From CAZSAK01 sp964605155 (GTDB taxonomy: Bacteria; Pseudomonadota; Gammaproteobacteria; SZUA-140), in assembly GCA_964605155.1 (NCBI GenBank), contig CAZSAK010000009.1, positions 25,876 to 89,875 on the forward strand: DNA of 64,000 bases, given 5' to 3'. The notes below the pieces were generated by a model, which had not been told where the DNA came from, did no database searches, and was given only the letters and a program-made list of their open reading frames with translations. Shown here piece after piece: positions 23,791 to 32,936 of the stretch (positions within the stretch are counted from its first letter, which is position 1; every line of letters begins with the position of its first letter). The translations under genes were made by a program, and so were the position numbers.

Positions 23791-24246
23791 CTATCTATCA
23801 CCCGTAGCTAGTATATCGATCACCCTGTCTTCAAGTTCGATACGGTCCGCCAGGCTTTCGCCAAGACGCGACAGGTCGTCTCCCAGTGCAAATAACTGTT
23901 CGGAATAATCCTCCAGATCATATTTATCATTAAAATCCAGGATGGATTGTGTGGAGTTGACGATCTTGGGGTATACCTCATCGGCTACATCGATCACGGC
24001 GCGGCGACGTTCCCTTTTCTCATCGATGAATCGATACAGGCGAAAATGGGCATCGGCTGCGTAATCGATCAGGGCCTGGCAGAATTGTTCAAGTAAATCG
24101 GATACTGTATCCGAATCAACAAAGGGATGTTTGGAAGCAAGCTCACTGTACAGCGACAGCATCTGCGTTCGTTCACGTACCAGTTGCTGGACCATCAGTT
24201 GAGAATTGACGCGTCGATCAGGTAACGGATTGCTTATGTTTTTCAT
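23791..24246 (-). CDS. rsd: Rsd/AlgQ family anti-sigma-70 factor
   Basis: A 151-residue helical protein. The family pattern is clear along its length: LVRERTQMLSLYSELAS at the start, LEQFCQALIDYAADAHFRLYRF in the middle (equivalent to FCQSLVDYLSAGHFSIYE in E. coli Rsd) and LGESLADRIELEDRVIDIL at the end. Rsd binds region 4 of sigma-70 and in stationary phase shifts polymerase to alternative sigma factors; in E. coli it also stimulates SpoT hydrolase. A GAGGGG ribosome site lies just before the ATG. It is upstream of and co-directional with the RelA-type gene. Confidence 0.88.
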   Translation of the reverse strand: MKNISNPLPDRRVNSQLMVQQLVRERTQMLSLYSELASKHPFVDSDTVSDLLEQFCQALIDYAADAHFRLYRFIDEKRERRRAVIDVADEVYPKIVNSTQSILDFNDKYDLEDYSEQLFALGDDLSRLGESLADRIELEDRVIDILATGDR

Positions 24247-24319
24247 ATCCCCTCTCCCATACTAACTAAAAAAATATGCTAACAGAATTCAATATTCCTT
24301 TATAGATAAATGTTGGCCG

Positions 24320-24784
24320 CTAAAGTGCTAACTGTCTGACATCATCGACTAATATTCGAACTATCTTATCGATATCGAATTGTGACAAGCTGCAGACTGG
24401 ATTCCGCGCGTCTTCTATTTCAATGCCATACAGAATCAACCTGGACGGCAGTTCGCCAAGCGCACGCGCCAACGCCAAAGTAGATGCAATACCGATGCCA
24501 TGACTTGACCACGGCATGGTCAGGTTTTCAACCTCGTGACTTTCAAAGCGTTTCACGGCACCAGGCTCGGCCCCTGTTTGCATGGCATCGATCAGAATGA
24601 CGATCCCGGCCTGTTGCATCAATTCCAGCAGATTGGCACCCGGCCGGTCAGCCTTGATATAAGTCAGTGGCTGCCGGAGTGTTTGATCCAGGTAGCGGTT
24701 TTGCTGCAGCGCATCGACGACAAGCCATCCCAACTGATCGTCACCAAAGGGCGACCCGATGCCTATGATGCGTACCGGCGTCAC
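24320..24784 (-). CDS. NiFe hydrogenase maturation protease
   Basis: A 154-residue endopeptidase of the HybD/HyaD/FrxA family, which removes the C-terminal peptide of the hydrogenase large subunit once nickel is inserted. It starts IIGIGSPFGDDQLGWLVVD, where the acidic residues of GDDQ are Ni ligands, and has the second conserved acidic site in ILIDAMQTG and a histidine in SSHGIGIASTL. The start is GTG, overlapping the large subunit stop (GTGA), so it is translationally coupled to its substrate gene. Confidence 0.9.
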   Translation of the reverse strand: MTPVRIIGIGSPFGDDQLGWLVVDALQQNRYLDQTLRQPLTYIKADRPGANLLELMQQAGIVILIDAMQTGAEPGAVKRFESHEVENLTMPWSSHGIGIASTLALARALGELPSRLILYGIEIEDARNPVCSLSQFDIDKIVRILVDDVRQLAL

Positions 24785-26079
24785 TCTCGATGAATGTCCA
24801 CCTTGAGAAAGTGCGTGGAACAGGAGATGCAGGGATCGTAGTTACGGATGATCTTCTCGCTGAACAGACGGATTTCATCGTCACTGCGATCAAGGCCGTA
24901 TACCTGCAGCGATTCATGCAGATCCTGTTCAATACGCGCCTGGTTCTGGCTGGTCGGCGGTATAATAGTCGCCTTGTCCACATCACCGGCATCATTCAAT
25001 TCGTAGCGATGCCAGAGCAGACCGCGGGGCGCCTCGGTACAACCATACCCAACGCCGCGACAGGGTGACACACTGACACGAGGCGAGGCGGGAACCTCGT
25101 AGTCCTCGAGGATGCGTATGGCCTCGATAAAGGCCAGGTATATCTCTATGGCACGCGCAACGATGCTGTGAAACATGTTCGAACTGGGAAATACAATGCC
25201 GATATCACGCATGATCTCGCTGACCGATTGCGGCATGCGGTCCCTGTTCAGGTTGACGCGCGCCAGCGGACCGGCCAGATAGGGTTGGCCATCCAGCAGG
25301 GCGTGAAACGCGGTTGAATGCGGTACCTGGTGTTCAGTGATATGGCTGGCGAATTCATCGATCGCAATATCCAGTCCGGTATCTGATACCAGCCGACCCT
25401 CGTTCATCGGATACTCCCTCTCATGACGTAACGCGACCGATGTGAATCGCTGCGGAGTATCGGGTAAATCCAGGGAAGCCGTCCACTCGACCAGTGCCCT
25501 GGCGTCCATTACGGCTGCCTGTAATTTTTCCCGCAACCTGGCAACCTCCTGCATCGCAGGTGCATGGTGAAATCCGCCGACGCATACCCCCACCGGGTGC
25601 ACCGAACGGCCACCGCACAGGCGAATCAGTTCGTTACCCAGAGATTGAAGCTGCAGGCCGCGCCGCACCTCCCGGGGAAAATCACGCGCCATCTCCGGAG
25701 CGCTGGCATATCCCAGAAAATCCGGTGCTGCCAGCAGATGGATATGCAAACTATGGCTCTCGATCCATTCGCCGCAGTACATCAGCCGTCGTATCGCCCG
25801 CACCCATGGCCCCGGATCACAACCGAATACCTGTTCGATCGCATGCACTGCGCTCATCTGATATGCTACCGGGCAGATACCGCAGATACGCGCGACCATA
25901 TCCGGCACTTCGCGATAGCTGCGACCTACGAGAAATTTCTCGAACAGCCGCGGCGGTTCATAGATGCGCAGCCTCAATTCGTCGATCCGCCTGTCACGGA
26001 TGTTCAGCTCCAGCGCGCCCTCCCCCTCGACGCGTGCCAGTACAGGGACATGGATATTTATATGGCGCGATTCAGTCAT
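24781..26079 (-). CDS. Group 3b NiFe hydrogenase, alpha (large, catalytic) subunit
   Basis: A 432-residue catalytic subunit carrying the NiFe(CN)2CO centre. The proximal ligand motif is RICGICPVAYQMSAVHA (about 62-78) and the distal one is DPCISCSTHF near the C terminus; a nine-residue tail after that His should be cut off during maturation by the protease encoded next. RVEGEGALEL near the start is also typical. I chose ATG 26079, which overlaps the delta gene stop by 8 bp; a longer frame runs to 26229 but has no family match. It is part of a cytoplasmic NAD(P)-linked (sulf)hydrogenase. Confidence 0.95.
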   Translation of the reverse strand: MTESRHINIHVPVLARVEGEGALELNIRDRRIDELRLRIYEPPRLFEKFLVGRSYREVPDMVARICGICPVAYQMSAVHAIEQVFGCDPGPWVRAIRRLMYCGEWIESHSLHIHLLAAPDFLGYASAPEMARDFPREVRRGLQLQSLGNELIRLCGGRSVHPVGVCVGGFHHAPAMQEVARLREKLQAAVMDARALVEWTASLDLPDTPQRFTSVALRHEREYPMNEGRLVSDTGLDIAIDEFASHITEHQVPHSTAFHALLDGQPYLAGPLARVNLNRDRMPQSVSEIMRDIGIVFPSSNMFHSIVARAIEIYLAFIEAIRILEDYEVPASPRVSVSPCRGVGYGCTEAPRGLLWHRYELNDAGDVDKATIIPPTSQNQARIEQDLHESLQVYGLDRSDDEIRLFSEKIIRNYDPCISCSTHFLKVDIHRE

Positions 26080-26839
26080 GATATTTTTTACCGGCGTCGG
26101 CGAAAACGGGCGCGGCATTATTGATAAATTCAAAACGCCGTACGATGTCGCGCGGCAACAGGCCGAGACCTTCGAAGCGCCGTGCGATCGCATCCGTATT
26201 CGGGTTTTCCGCCGGCCCGTAACAGGCATAACAATCGCGCCCGTAACGAGGACAGATCGCCCCGCAACCGGTCAGGGTGACAGGTCCCATGCATGGAATA
26301 CCTTTGGCGACCATCACGCACACCGTCTGTTGACGCTTGCACTCCATGCAAACCTTGTCCCTGTCCTGCTGCGGCACGACCCCGAACAGCAAGGCCCTGA
26401 TGGCCGTAATAACCTGACGGCCATTGACGGGGCACCCCCAGAGTTCGAGATCGACATCGACGTGCCGGGAAATAGCGGTCGAGGTGGCCAGACTATGGAT
26501 ATGTTCGGGCCGGGCATAGATCTCCGCGATCCATTCGCCGCCGTCGGCAAGATTACGCAACGCCTGCAGGCCGCCCGCGGTCGCGCAGGCGCCAATGGTA
26601 ATGAGAAAACGGCTGTTGGTGCGAATCCGTTTGATCCGGTCGATCTCGTGGGGTGTCGAGACACTGCCTTCGACAAATGCGATATCCACCTGTGCATCGG
26701 GGTCGACCGGTCCGGCCTCGGCAAAGTGCACGATTTCGACCAGTTCCGATAATACCAGCAGGTCCTCTCCGAGATTTAAAAACGCAAGCTGGCAGCCATC
26801 ACACGAGGTAAACTTGTGCACCGCGACCCTGGGTTTCAC
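26072..26839 (-). CDS. Group 3b NiFe hydrogenase, delta (small) subunit
   Basis: A 255-residue electron-transfer small subunit. It starts with VHKFTSCDGCQLAFLNL, the ligand pair for the proximal [4Fe-4S] cluster, then GACATAGG and LWGCPVNG (third and fourth ligands). The C-terminal cysteines (CMECKRQ, CMGP, CGAICPRYGRDCYACYG) could hold further clusters, as is usual for group 3b/3d small subunits, which lack a Tat signal. The start is GTG. It lies between the gamma and alpha genes and overlaps alpha by 8 bp. Confidence 0.94.
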   Translation of the reverse strand: MKPRVAVHKFTSCDGCQLAFLNLGEDLLVLSELVEIVHFAEAGPVDPDAQVDIAFVEGSVSTPHEIDRIKRIRTNSRFLITIGACATAGGLQALRNLADGGEWIAEIYARPEHIHSLATSTAISRHVDVDLELWGCPVNGRQVITAIRALLFGVVPQQDRDKVCMECKRQQTVCVMVAKGIPCMGPVTLTGCGAICPRYGRDCYACYGPAENPNTDAIARRFEGLGLLPRDIVRRFEFINNAAPVFADAGKKYHD

Positions 26840-26904
26840 AGACCGGATTCCCTATTAATTCTATACTTGAACATAAATATATAACATACTGTTTAATATA
26901 ATTA

Positions 26905-27738
26905 TTAAAATCCCTTTATCCTGAATAAAGGCTTTACCTCCGGGTAGCTGAAGACCGGTCCATCGCTGCAGACGAACTTTCCTCCATACTGGCAATGGCC
27001 GCATTGGCGGATCGCGCATTGCATATTACGCTCCATGCTGAGCCAGATTGAGTCCTCCTTCAGTCCGCGCTCCAGCAGGTGTTGTATCGAAGCATGCATC
27101 ATCCCTTCCGGACCACACAAGATCACTAGGGTGGTATTCGGATCAATATGTGCCTCGTCGAACAATACCGTCACCGGTCCTACATGCCATGGCCACAGGG
27201 GACCACCGACATCAGCGGACAGTAGCACCCGGGTATCCGGCCGTTTATCCCATTGTGCATAGCGTTCACGCCAAAGCAGGTCTCCTGAGTGTTTCACTCC
27301 CTGCATGATGGTCAAATGACCGAACTCGTTGCGGCGCTTCATAATGTAATTGATAACCGAGATACTGGGCGCACATCCCAGCCCCCCGGTGATCGCCAGA
27401 ACATCCTTGCCCTGCGCCCGGTCGAGCGGCCAACCGCGTCCATAAGGCCCTCGCAGACCGATCCTGTCACCCCGCTTTAATCCCGCCAGGCCACGGGTAA
27501 CCCGGCCGACGGCACGAATGGTATGTTCGAGTAGTGAATCATTTTCAGGATCCGAGACAATGGAGATGGCGACCTCCCCCACGCCATAGAGATAAAGCAT
27601 ATTGAATTGGCCGGGCGTAAACCGGTAGGACTTACTGACAGCCGGATCGGTAATGCGCAGGCTCAAGGTAAAGACGGATGAGGATTCATCCTGCTTGTCG
27701 ATGACCTCGGCCTGCCACGGCAGATGCGGGCTAACCAT
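26905..27738 (-). CDS. Group 3b NiFe hydrogenase, gamma subunit (FAD/NAD(P)-binding)
   Basis: A 277-residue ferredoxin-NADP reductase-like diaphorase. FAD site: RFTPGQFNMLYL (about 45-56). NAD(P) site: AITGGLGCAPSISVINY and ILCGPEGMM. The C-terminal [2Fe-2S] ligands are in NMQCAIRQCGHCQYGGKFVCSDG. It passes electrons between NAD(P)H and the Fe-S chain. The reading frame extends to 28119, but that part is antisense-like shadow of the beta gene; ATG 27738 overlaps the beta stop by 8 bp and begins the true domain (MVSPHLPWQAEV). Confidence 0.94.
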   Translation of the reverse strand: MVSPHLPWQAEVIDKQDESSSVFTLSLRITDPAVSKSYRFTPGQFNMLYLYGVGEVAISIVSDPENDSLLEHTIRAVGRVTRGLAGLKRGDRIGLRGPYGRGWPLDRAQGKDVLAITGGLGCAPSISVINYIMKRRNEFGHLTIMQGVKHSGDLLWRERYAQWDKRPDTRVLLSADVGGPLWPWHVGPVTVLFDEAHIDPNTTLVILCGPEGMMHASIQHLLERGLKEDSIWLSMERNMQCAIRQCGHCQYGGKFVCSDGPVFSYPEVKPLFRIKGF

Positions 27739-28840
27739 CGTCCTGCTCCGTGCAGATGGCCGTGGCTTCAGCAGTGATATCGATCCCCACCGGGCACCAG
27801 GCAATACAGCGGCCGCAACCGACACAACCGGATCGGCCGTATTGATCGTGCCAGCTGCCGAGCTTGTGTGTGAGCCATTGCCGGTAACGTGTTTTCGTAT
27901 CTGCGCGCACCAGATAGCCGTGGATATAACTGTGCCCGTGTGTGAAACAGGAATCCCATTCACGAACATGCTGGCTCGTCTGGCCATCAAGCGACGGCTG
28001 TTCATTCTCGCTGTAACAGAAACAGGTAGGACAAACCGACGTACAGTTACCGCACGACAGGCAACGTTGCGCAACGTCGTCCCAGCGGGCATGATCGAGA
28101 TTGGCGAACAGGCTGTCACGCAGATTACGCGAAGGCAGCGTCCGTGTCTGTTTGTCAGCCGCGGCAGCTATCTCCTGCTCGGCGGTGTCAATGGACTGCT
28201 GCGTTGCCTTGGTAGTCGTCAGCATGGCCAGGATCGATTCACCCTTGTCACTGCCGGATTCAACAAGAAAATGTTCATCCAGTTCTGAAAGCACCAGATC
28301 ATATCCCGAAGTTGCTCGCGGGCCATCGCCGGTGGACACGCAAAAGCAGGTCACCGCCGGATGGGTACAGTTCACAGCAACCAGAAACAAACCTTCACGA
28401 CGCCTAGAATAACCGGGATCGGGGTGCGGACCTTCGATAAAATGGGCATCCTGAAGTTTTAAGGCAGCCAGATCACACGCGCGCGCGCCGATGATCGCTA
28501 GCGGCCTGATTTCAGAGTCAGCGACTCCGAATGTAATGTTTTTGGCCGCGTCGATACGCGCCTGCCACAAGACCTCCTGCGGCGTAAAGATAAAGGGTTT
28601 CAATGCCTGTGGACCATTGGCCCAGGCAAAATTGCGTTTCCCCCTGATTTCCTTCAGCCGGTATTCACCGGGAGACTGAGCGTCACGGTACCCTCTGGGT
28701 AATTGGTCAATGGAATCAAGATCATCATAGACAATAGCACCTTCCCTCAGTTGCGGTCCGACACAGCGATAGCCCGAGGCCTGTAATGCCTCGAGTAATT
28801 GCGGCAATTGTTCCCGTGCCAGCTGGTGGATTTTTGACAT
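27731..28840 (-). CDS. Group 3b NiFe hydrogenase, beta subunit (4Fe-4S dicluster)
   Basis: A 369-residue iron-sulfur protein. It has the HydB/AsrA-like N-terminal region with ARACDLAALKLQD and two C-terminal [4Fe-4S] motifs: CLSCGNCTSVCPTCFC (about 255-270) and CVGCGRCIAWCPVGID (about 338-353). It links the small subunit to the flavin subunit. In archaeal and bacterial sulfhydrogenases the beta and gamma pair can also reduce sulfur or polysulfide. First gene of the leftward operon; only 81 bp separate it from the rightward hyp operon. Confidence 0.93.
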   Translation of the reverse strand: MSKIHQLAREQLPQLLEALQASGYRCVGPQLREGAIVYDDLDSIDQLPRGYRDAQSPGEYRLKEIRGKRNFAWANGPQALKPFIFTPQEVLWQARIDAAKNITFGVADSEIRPLAIIGARACDLAALKLQDAHFIEGPHPDPGYSRRREGLFLVAVNCTHPAVTCFCVSTGDGPRATSGYDLVLSELDEHFLVESGSDKGESILAMLTTTKATQQSIDTAEQEIAAAADKQTRTLPSRNLRDSLFANLDHARWDDVAQRCLSCGNCTSVCPTCFCYSENEQPSLDGQTSQHVREWDSCFTHGHSYIHGYLVRADTKTRYRQWLTHKLGSWHDQYGRSGCVGCGRCIAWCPVGIDITAEATAICTEQDDG

Positions 28841-28921
28841 GCCTGTTCTAATGACTCGCGGTATCTATTTCGTTATGATGATTACACTTAACCTTCATCG
28901 TTACAACCGCGGTTTGGACAT

Positions 28922-29155
28922 ATGTGTCTCGGCATCCCAATGCAGGTTTGTTCAATCGAAGGCGTCGTTGCCCGCTGCTCGGCCAGGGGTATCGATCGCG
29001 ATGTTAACCTGTTCATGTTACAACATGAGAATATAGCCATCGGCGATTACGTTATGGTCCATGTCGGCTACGCTATCAAGAAGATCATGCCCGCAGAGGC
29101 GCATACGTCATGGGAACTGTATGATCAAATGATAGAAGGAGGGACAAATGCATGA
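28922..29155 (+). CDS. hypC: Hydrogenase maturation chaperone HypC/HybG
   Basis: A 77-residue chaperone that carries the Fe(CN)2CO unit with HypD and delivers it to the large subunit. The N terminus MCLGIPMQV carries the essential Cys2 and the family motif; HVGYAIKKI in the C-terminal half (usual form HVGFAI) confirms it. First gene of the rightward hyp operon. It overlaps hypA by 8 bp, and the AAGGAGGG for hypA lies inside its last codons. Confidence 0.95.
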   Translation: MCLGIPMQVCSIEGVVARCSARGIDRDVNLFMLQHENIAIGDYVMVHVGYAIKKIMPAEAHTSWELYDQMIEGGTNA

Positions 29156-29492
29156 ATTATCGTTATGCAGGAATCTCCTGGATCAGGCGCTCGTCCTGGC
29201 AAGCCAGCATCATGCCCAACGCATCAAGACGATCAATGTAACCATGGGTCCGTTGTGCACGGTGGACAGCCATCACCTGCAGTCAACCTTTTCCTACGCA
29301 TCATCTGGAACGATTGCCGACAAGGCAAGACTCATCGTCAACAGGATACCGATGACGATCCGTTGTCTGGACTGTATTCAGGAATCCCAGGTGGTCCCCG
29401 ACCGCATGATATGTGAACACTGTGGCAGTCAACACACACAACTGATCAATGGTAGCGAAATCATGCTTCACGACGTCGAGCTGATTACTTGA
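29148..29492 (+). CDS. hypA: Hydrogenase nickel incorporation protein HypA
   Basis: A 114-residue Ni metallochaperone. It begins MHELSLC, where His2 and Glu3 with the N terminus bind nickel; the zinc site is CLDC (about 74-77) with CEHC (about 92-95). It normally works with the GTPase HypB, which is not encoded in this window. It follows hypC with an 8-bp overlap and precedes hypD by 9 bp. Confidence 0.95.
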   Translation: MHELSLCRNLLDQALVLASQHHAQRIKTINVTMGPLCTVDSHHLQSTFSYASSGTIADKARLIVNRIPMTIRCLDCIQESQVVPDRMICEHCGSQHTQLINGSEIMLHDVELIT

Positions 29493-29501
29493 TTCATCAA
29501 G

Positions 29502-30641
29502 ATGTCTGAAACGGCCAGACAATGGCTTGAGAAGATCCATGCACTGTGTGCTGCCAATCTCGGCACGAACGACACACTGCGGATCATGAATGTGTGTGGT
29601 GGACATGAACGCACCATCACCATGGCCGGCATACGCAGCGCCCTGCCCGACAATGTCGAACTCATACCGGGGCCGGGTTGTCCTGTCTGTATCTGCCCGG
29701 AAGAGGATATCTATACAGCCATACAACTGGCCATACACCACAAGGTGATTCTGCTTGCCTTCGGAGACATGTTGCGCGTCCCGGTCAATGTCTCCAAACG
29801 GCAACCGCGCTGTCTGGATGATGCAAGGGCCATGGGCGCCGACATACGCCCGGTTGCCTCACCTACCGAGGCCGTGCAGACGGCAAGCGCCAATCCCGAA
29901 ATACCGGTGGTGTTCTTTGCTGCCGGTTTTGAAACGACCACGGCACCGGTGGCGGCCATGCTGGCGCAGGGAATCCCCGATAATCTCTACCTGTTACTGG
30001 CGGCACGACGCACCTGGCCGGCCGTCGCTATGCTGCTGGAGACCGGTCAGGCCCGTTTCGATGCCATGATCGCACCGGGCCATGTAGCCACCGTCATGGG
30101 TGCATTTGAATGGGAATTTGTTCCCGTACACCACCATATTCCTGCGGCCATCGCCGGCTTTACACCGGAAACACTGCTCCCGGCACTGTATTCCGTGTTG
30201 CGTCAGATTGTCGAGAAACGATATTTCCTCGATAACTGTTACCCCGAGCTGGTACAGCCCCGTGGAAACTCCTCGGCAAGGAAATTTCTGAAAAATACCA
30301 TGCGAATCACGGACGCAAACTGGCGGGGTATCGGCGTTATCCCTGCATCCGGGTTTGAGTTGCGTGAGGCATGGATGAAACACGATGCCAGGATACACTT
30401 TTCCATGTATTCCGAAACCGCGAGAAAACGTGTGGGAGAGATGCCGCCCGGTTGTGAATGCGCCGGAGTAGTCCTGGGCCAGATCTATCCCGATGAATGT
30501 CCGCTTTATGGCAAGGCCTGTACACCCGCGACTCCGATCGGTCCCTGCATGGTGTCGGATGAGGGTGCCTGCAGGATCTGGTGGGCCGGTGGTACACGAC
30601 GCAGTGACCGCCGTGCCGCATGCAATTCCACATGCAACTAA
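29502..30641 (+). CDS. hypD: Hydrogenase maturation protein HypD
   Basis: A 379-residue iron-sulfur scaffold on which the Fe(CN)2CO group is built with HypC and HypE. The diagnostic motifs are present: VCGGHE (about 30-35), PGPGCPVCICP (about 52-62), FFAAGFETTTAP (about 138-149) and the C-terminal [4Fe-4S] cysteines in GCECAGVVLGQ ... CPLYGKACTP ... IGPCMVSDEGAC. Length is standard. Its 3' end overlaps hypF by 22 bp. Confidence 0.96.
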   Translation: MSETARQWLEKIHALCAANLGTNDTLRIMNVCGGHERTITMAGIRSALPDNVELIPGPGCPVCICPEEDIYTAIQLAIHHKVILLAFGDMLRVPVNVSKRQPRCLDDARAMGADIRPVASPTEAVQTASANPEIPVVFFAAGFETTTAPVAAMLAQGIPDNLYLLLAARRTWPAVAMLLETGQARFDAMIAPGHVATVMGAFEWEFVPVHHHIPAAIAGFTPETLLPALYSVLRQIVEKRYFLDNCYPELVQPRGNSSARKFLKNTMRITDANWRGIGVIPASGFELREAWMKHDARIHFSMYSETARKRVGEMPPGCECAGVVLGQIYPDECPLYGKACTPATPIGPCMVSDEGACRIWWAGGTRRSDRRAACNSTCN

Positions 30642-32929
30642 AGCCCCTTGATGATCCTTATATGGCGGCGGTAATCGCTGCAGGCAAGATGATTGTGCTT
30701 GGGGGTCGTGTTCAGGGGGTCGGTTTTCGCCCCTTTACATATCGACTTGCACACCGTTATGGGCTCAAGGGTTGGGTAAAAAATGAATCCGGCCGGCTCG
30801 AGATATATATCACGGGTGATCAGGGATCCCTGGAGGGATTCTGCACGGCATTGATCAGGGAGGCGCCACCATTGGCCAGGCCACACCTGATCTCTAACAA
30901 GACGGTAGGCACTGATCAGAGCGAGGTCTTCACCATCCTGCCCAGCACGACACAGTCAACAACACACACACATCTGCCGCCGGATTACTTCATGTGTGAC
31001 GACTGTCTTGCAGAACTGCGGGATCCTGATAACAGGCGCTATCGCTACCCGTTTATCAATTGTACCCAGTGCGGGCCACGTTACACACTGATTCGACGTT
31101 TACCGTATGACCGGCCTAACACCACTATGGCGAAATTCCCCCTCTGCAAGACATGCCGAACGGAATATGAAGACCCTCTGGACCGGCGTTTTCACGCCCA
31201 GCCGCTGGCATGCCCCGACTGCGGCCCACAGCTTGTCTTCAGGTGGCGTAATGGCAACCAGGTCACGCAAACACACGCGGCATTGAATGCATGTGTCAAA
31301 GCGTTGCGGGAACACAATATCGTTGCCATCAAGGGGATAGGCGGCTATCACCTTGTGTGCGACGCACGCAACAGTGACATCGTCAAGCGTCTGCGTCATC
31401 GCAAGTCACGTCTATCCAAACCGCTGGCCGTAATGTTCCCGCTGGAGGAAAGGCTCGCGACCCTGCGCAAGGCCGTTATTCTCGATCCTGCACATGAGGC
31501 ACTGCTGCGTGATCCGATGCGTCCCATCGTGTTGATCCCGGCCAGACCCGGATCGCCCCTTGCCGCGGAGATCGCTCCGGGATTGAACGAAGTCGGTGTC
31601 ATGCTGCCCTATAGCCCGCTGCATCATCTCCTGCTAGAAGACTATGGCGGACCACTTGTAATGACATCCGCCAACCTGAGCGGTGAACCTGTCCTTACCG
31701 ACAATGATGAGGTTGAAACAAGGCTCGAACATATCGCTGACGCCTTTCTGCATCACGATCGTCCGATTCAACGACCTGCCGATGATGCAATATTCCGCGT
31801 CATCCATAAAAAATTCCTGCCACTGCGCCTTGGCAGGGGCATTGCGCCTGTCGAGTTCGAACTGCCTTTCAGGCTCCCCTTCCCCTTGATTGCCGTCGGG
31901 GGTCACATGAAAAATACGGTGACACTTGCCTGGGACAGGCGCGCAGTCACGTCACCCCATATTGGTGACCTTGGTTCTCCACGCAGCCTCCAGATGTTTG
32001 AACAGGTCATCGGTGACCTTCAGGCGCTCTACCGGGTATCACCGCAACAGGTCATATGTGACGCCCATCCGTCCTATGGCAGTACACGCTGGGCAACCCG
32101 ATGCGGTCTCGGCGTGATCAAGGTCTGTCATCATTTCGCCCATGCCTCGGCACTGTGCGTGGAGCACCGTGATATCGAGCGTTGGCTGGTATTTACCTGG
32201 GACGGCCTCGGCTACGGTGCCGACGGCACACTCTGGGGTGGCGAGGCCTTGCTGGGCAATCAAGGACGTTGGCGCCGTGTGGCAACCTTTCGTCCGTACT
32301 ATCTGCCAGGCGGCGAAAAGGCCGCATTACAACCGTGGCGCAGCGCGCTGGCGCTGTGTTGGGAGACAGGGATCGCAGGGTCAATTGCCGGTCCTGAAGT
32401 CGAGGTCTTGTATCAAGCCTGGCAAAAGCGTATCAATTGTCCGCAGACAAGTGCCGTCGGCCGGTTGTTTGACGCAGCCGCGACTCTCACCAGCCTTGTT
32501 CATACGGCCGATTATGACGGCCAGGCACCGATGTTACTGGAGGCCGCAGCGCAACATCATACCGGCAACCATGTAACGCTGCCCCTCACAAAAAACACCG
32601 GGGACATTTACGAAACCGACTGGCAGCCATTGTTAAACGATTTGATCGATACCACGATCGCAGCGGGTCAACGTGCCGCGAATTTTCATACTTCGCTTGC
32701 ACACAGCATCCTTGCGCAGGCACGGTGCATACGCAATGAACACGGTACCTTCGCTGTCGGTCTGTCGGGTGGAGTTTTCCAGAATCGCTTGCTGACGGAA
32801 CAGACTGTCGCATTACTGAAAAGTCATGATTTCGATGTTCGCACTTGCGAACAACTGCCGTGTAATGATGCGGGTCTCAGTATCGGCCAGATCATGGAAG
32901 CGGGTTCACGGATGTCATGCGACATATAA
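30620..32929 (+). CDS. hypF: Carbamoyltransferase HypF
   Basis: A 769-residue enzyme that turns carbamoyl phosphate into the thiocarboxamide on HypE, the source of the cyanide ligands. In order: acylphosphatase domain (GGRVQGVGFRPFTYRLAH, about 28-45), two zinc fingers (CDDCLAEL ... CTQCGPR and CKTC ... CPDCGP), a YrdC-like domain with KGIGGYHLVCDA, and a Kae1-like domain with the VCHHFAHA metal site. The start may be 30620 or an ATG 4 or 14 codons further in. Overlap with hypD implies translational coupling. Confidence 0.96.
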   Translation: MQFHMQLKPLDDPYMAAVIAAGKMIVLGGRVQGVGFRPFTYRLAHRYGLKGWVKNESGRLEIYITGDQGSLEGFCTALIREAPPLARPHLISNKTVGTDQSEVFTILPSTTQSTTHTHLPPDYFMCDDCLAELRDPDNRRYRYPFINCTQCGPRYTLIRRLPYDRPNTTMAKFPLCKTCRTEYEDPLDRRFHAQPLACPDCGPQLVFRWRNGNQVTQTHAALNACVKALREHNIVAIKGIGGYHLVCDARNSDIVKRLRHRKSRLSKPLAVMFPLEERLATLRKAVILDPAHEALLRDPMRPIVLIPARPGSPLAAEIAPGLNEVGVMLPYSPLHHLLLEDYGGPLVMTSANLSGEPVLTDNDEVETRLEHIADAFLHHDRPIQRPADDAIFRVIHKKFLPLRLGRGIAPVEFELPFRLPFPLIAVGGHMKNTVTLAWDRRAVTSPHIGDLGSPRSLQMFEQVIGDLQALYRVSPQQVICDAHPSYGSTRWATRCGLGVIKVCHHFAHASALCVEHRDIERWLVFTWDGLGYGADGTLWGGEALLGNQGRWRRVATFRPYYLPGGEKAALQPWRSALALCWETGIAGSIAGPEVEVLYQAWQKRINCPQTSAVGRLFDAAATLTSLVHTADYDGQAPMLLEAAAQHHTGNHVTLPLTKNTGDIYETDWQPLLNDLIDTTIAAGQRAANFHTSLAHSILAQARCIRNEHGTFAVGLSGGVFQNRLLTEQTVALLKSHDFDVRTCEQLPCNDAGLSIGQIMEAGSRMSCDI

Positions 32930-32936
32930 ACGAATC

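Noticed and set aside
27653..28288. A 211-codon plus-strand ORF opposite the hydrogenase beta gene
   Set aside because: It lies wholly antisense to a gene with clear Fe-S motifs and has no ribosome site or recognisable domain; it is a shadow frame.
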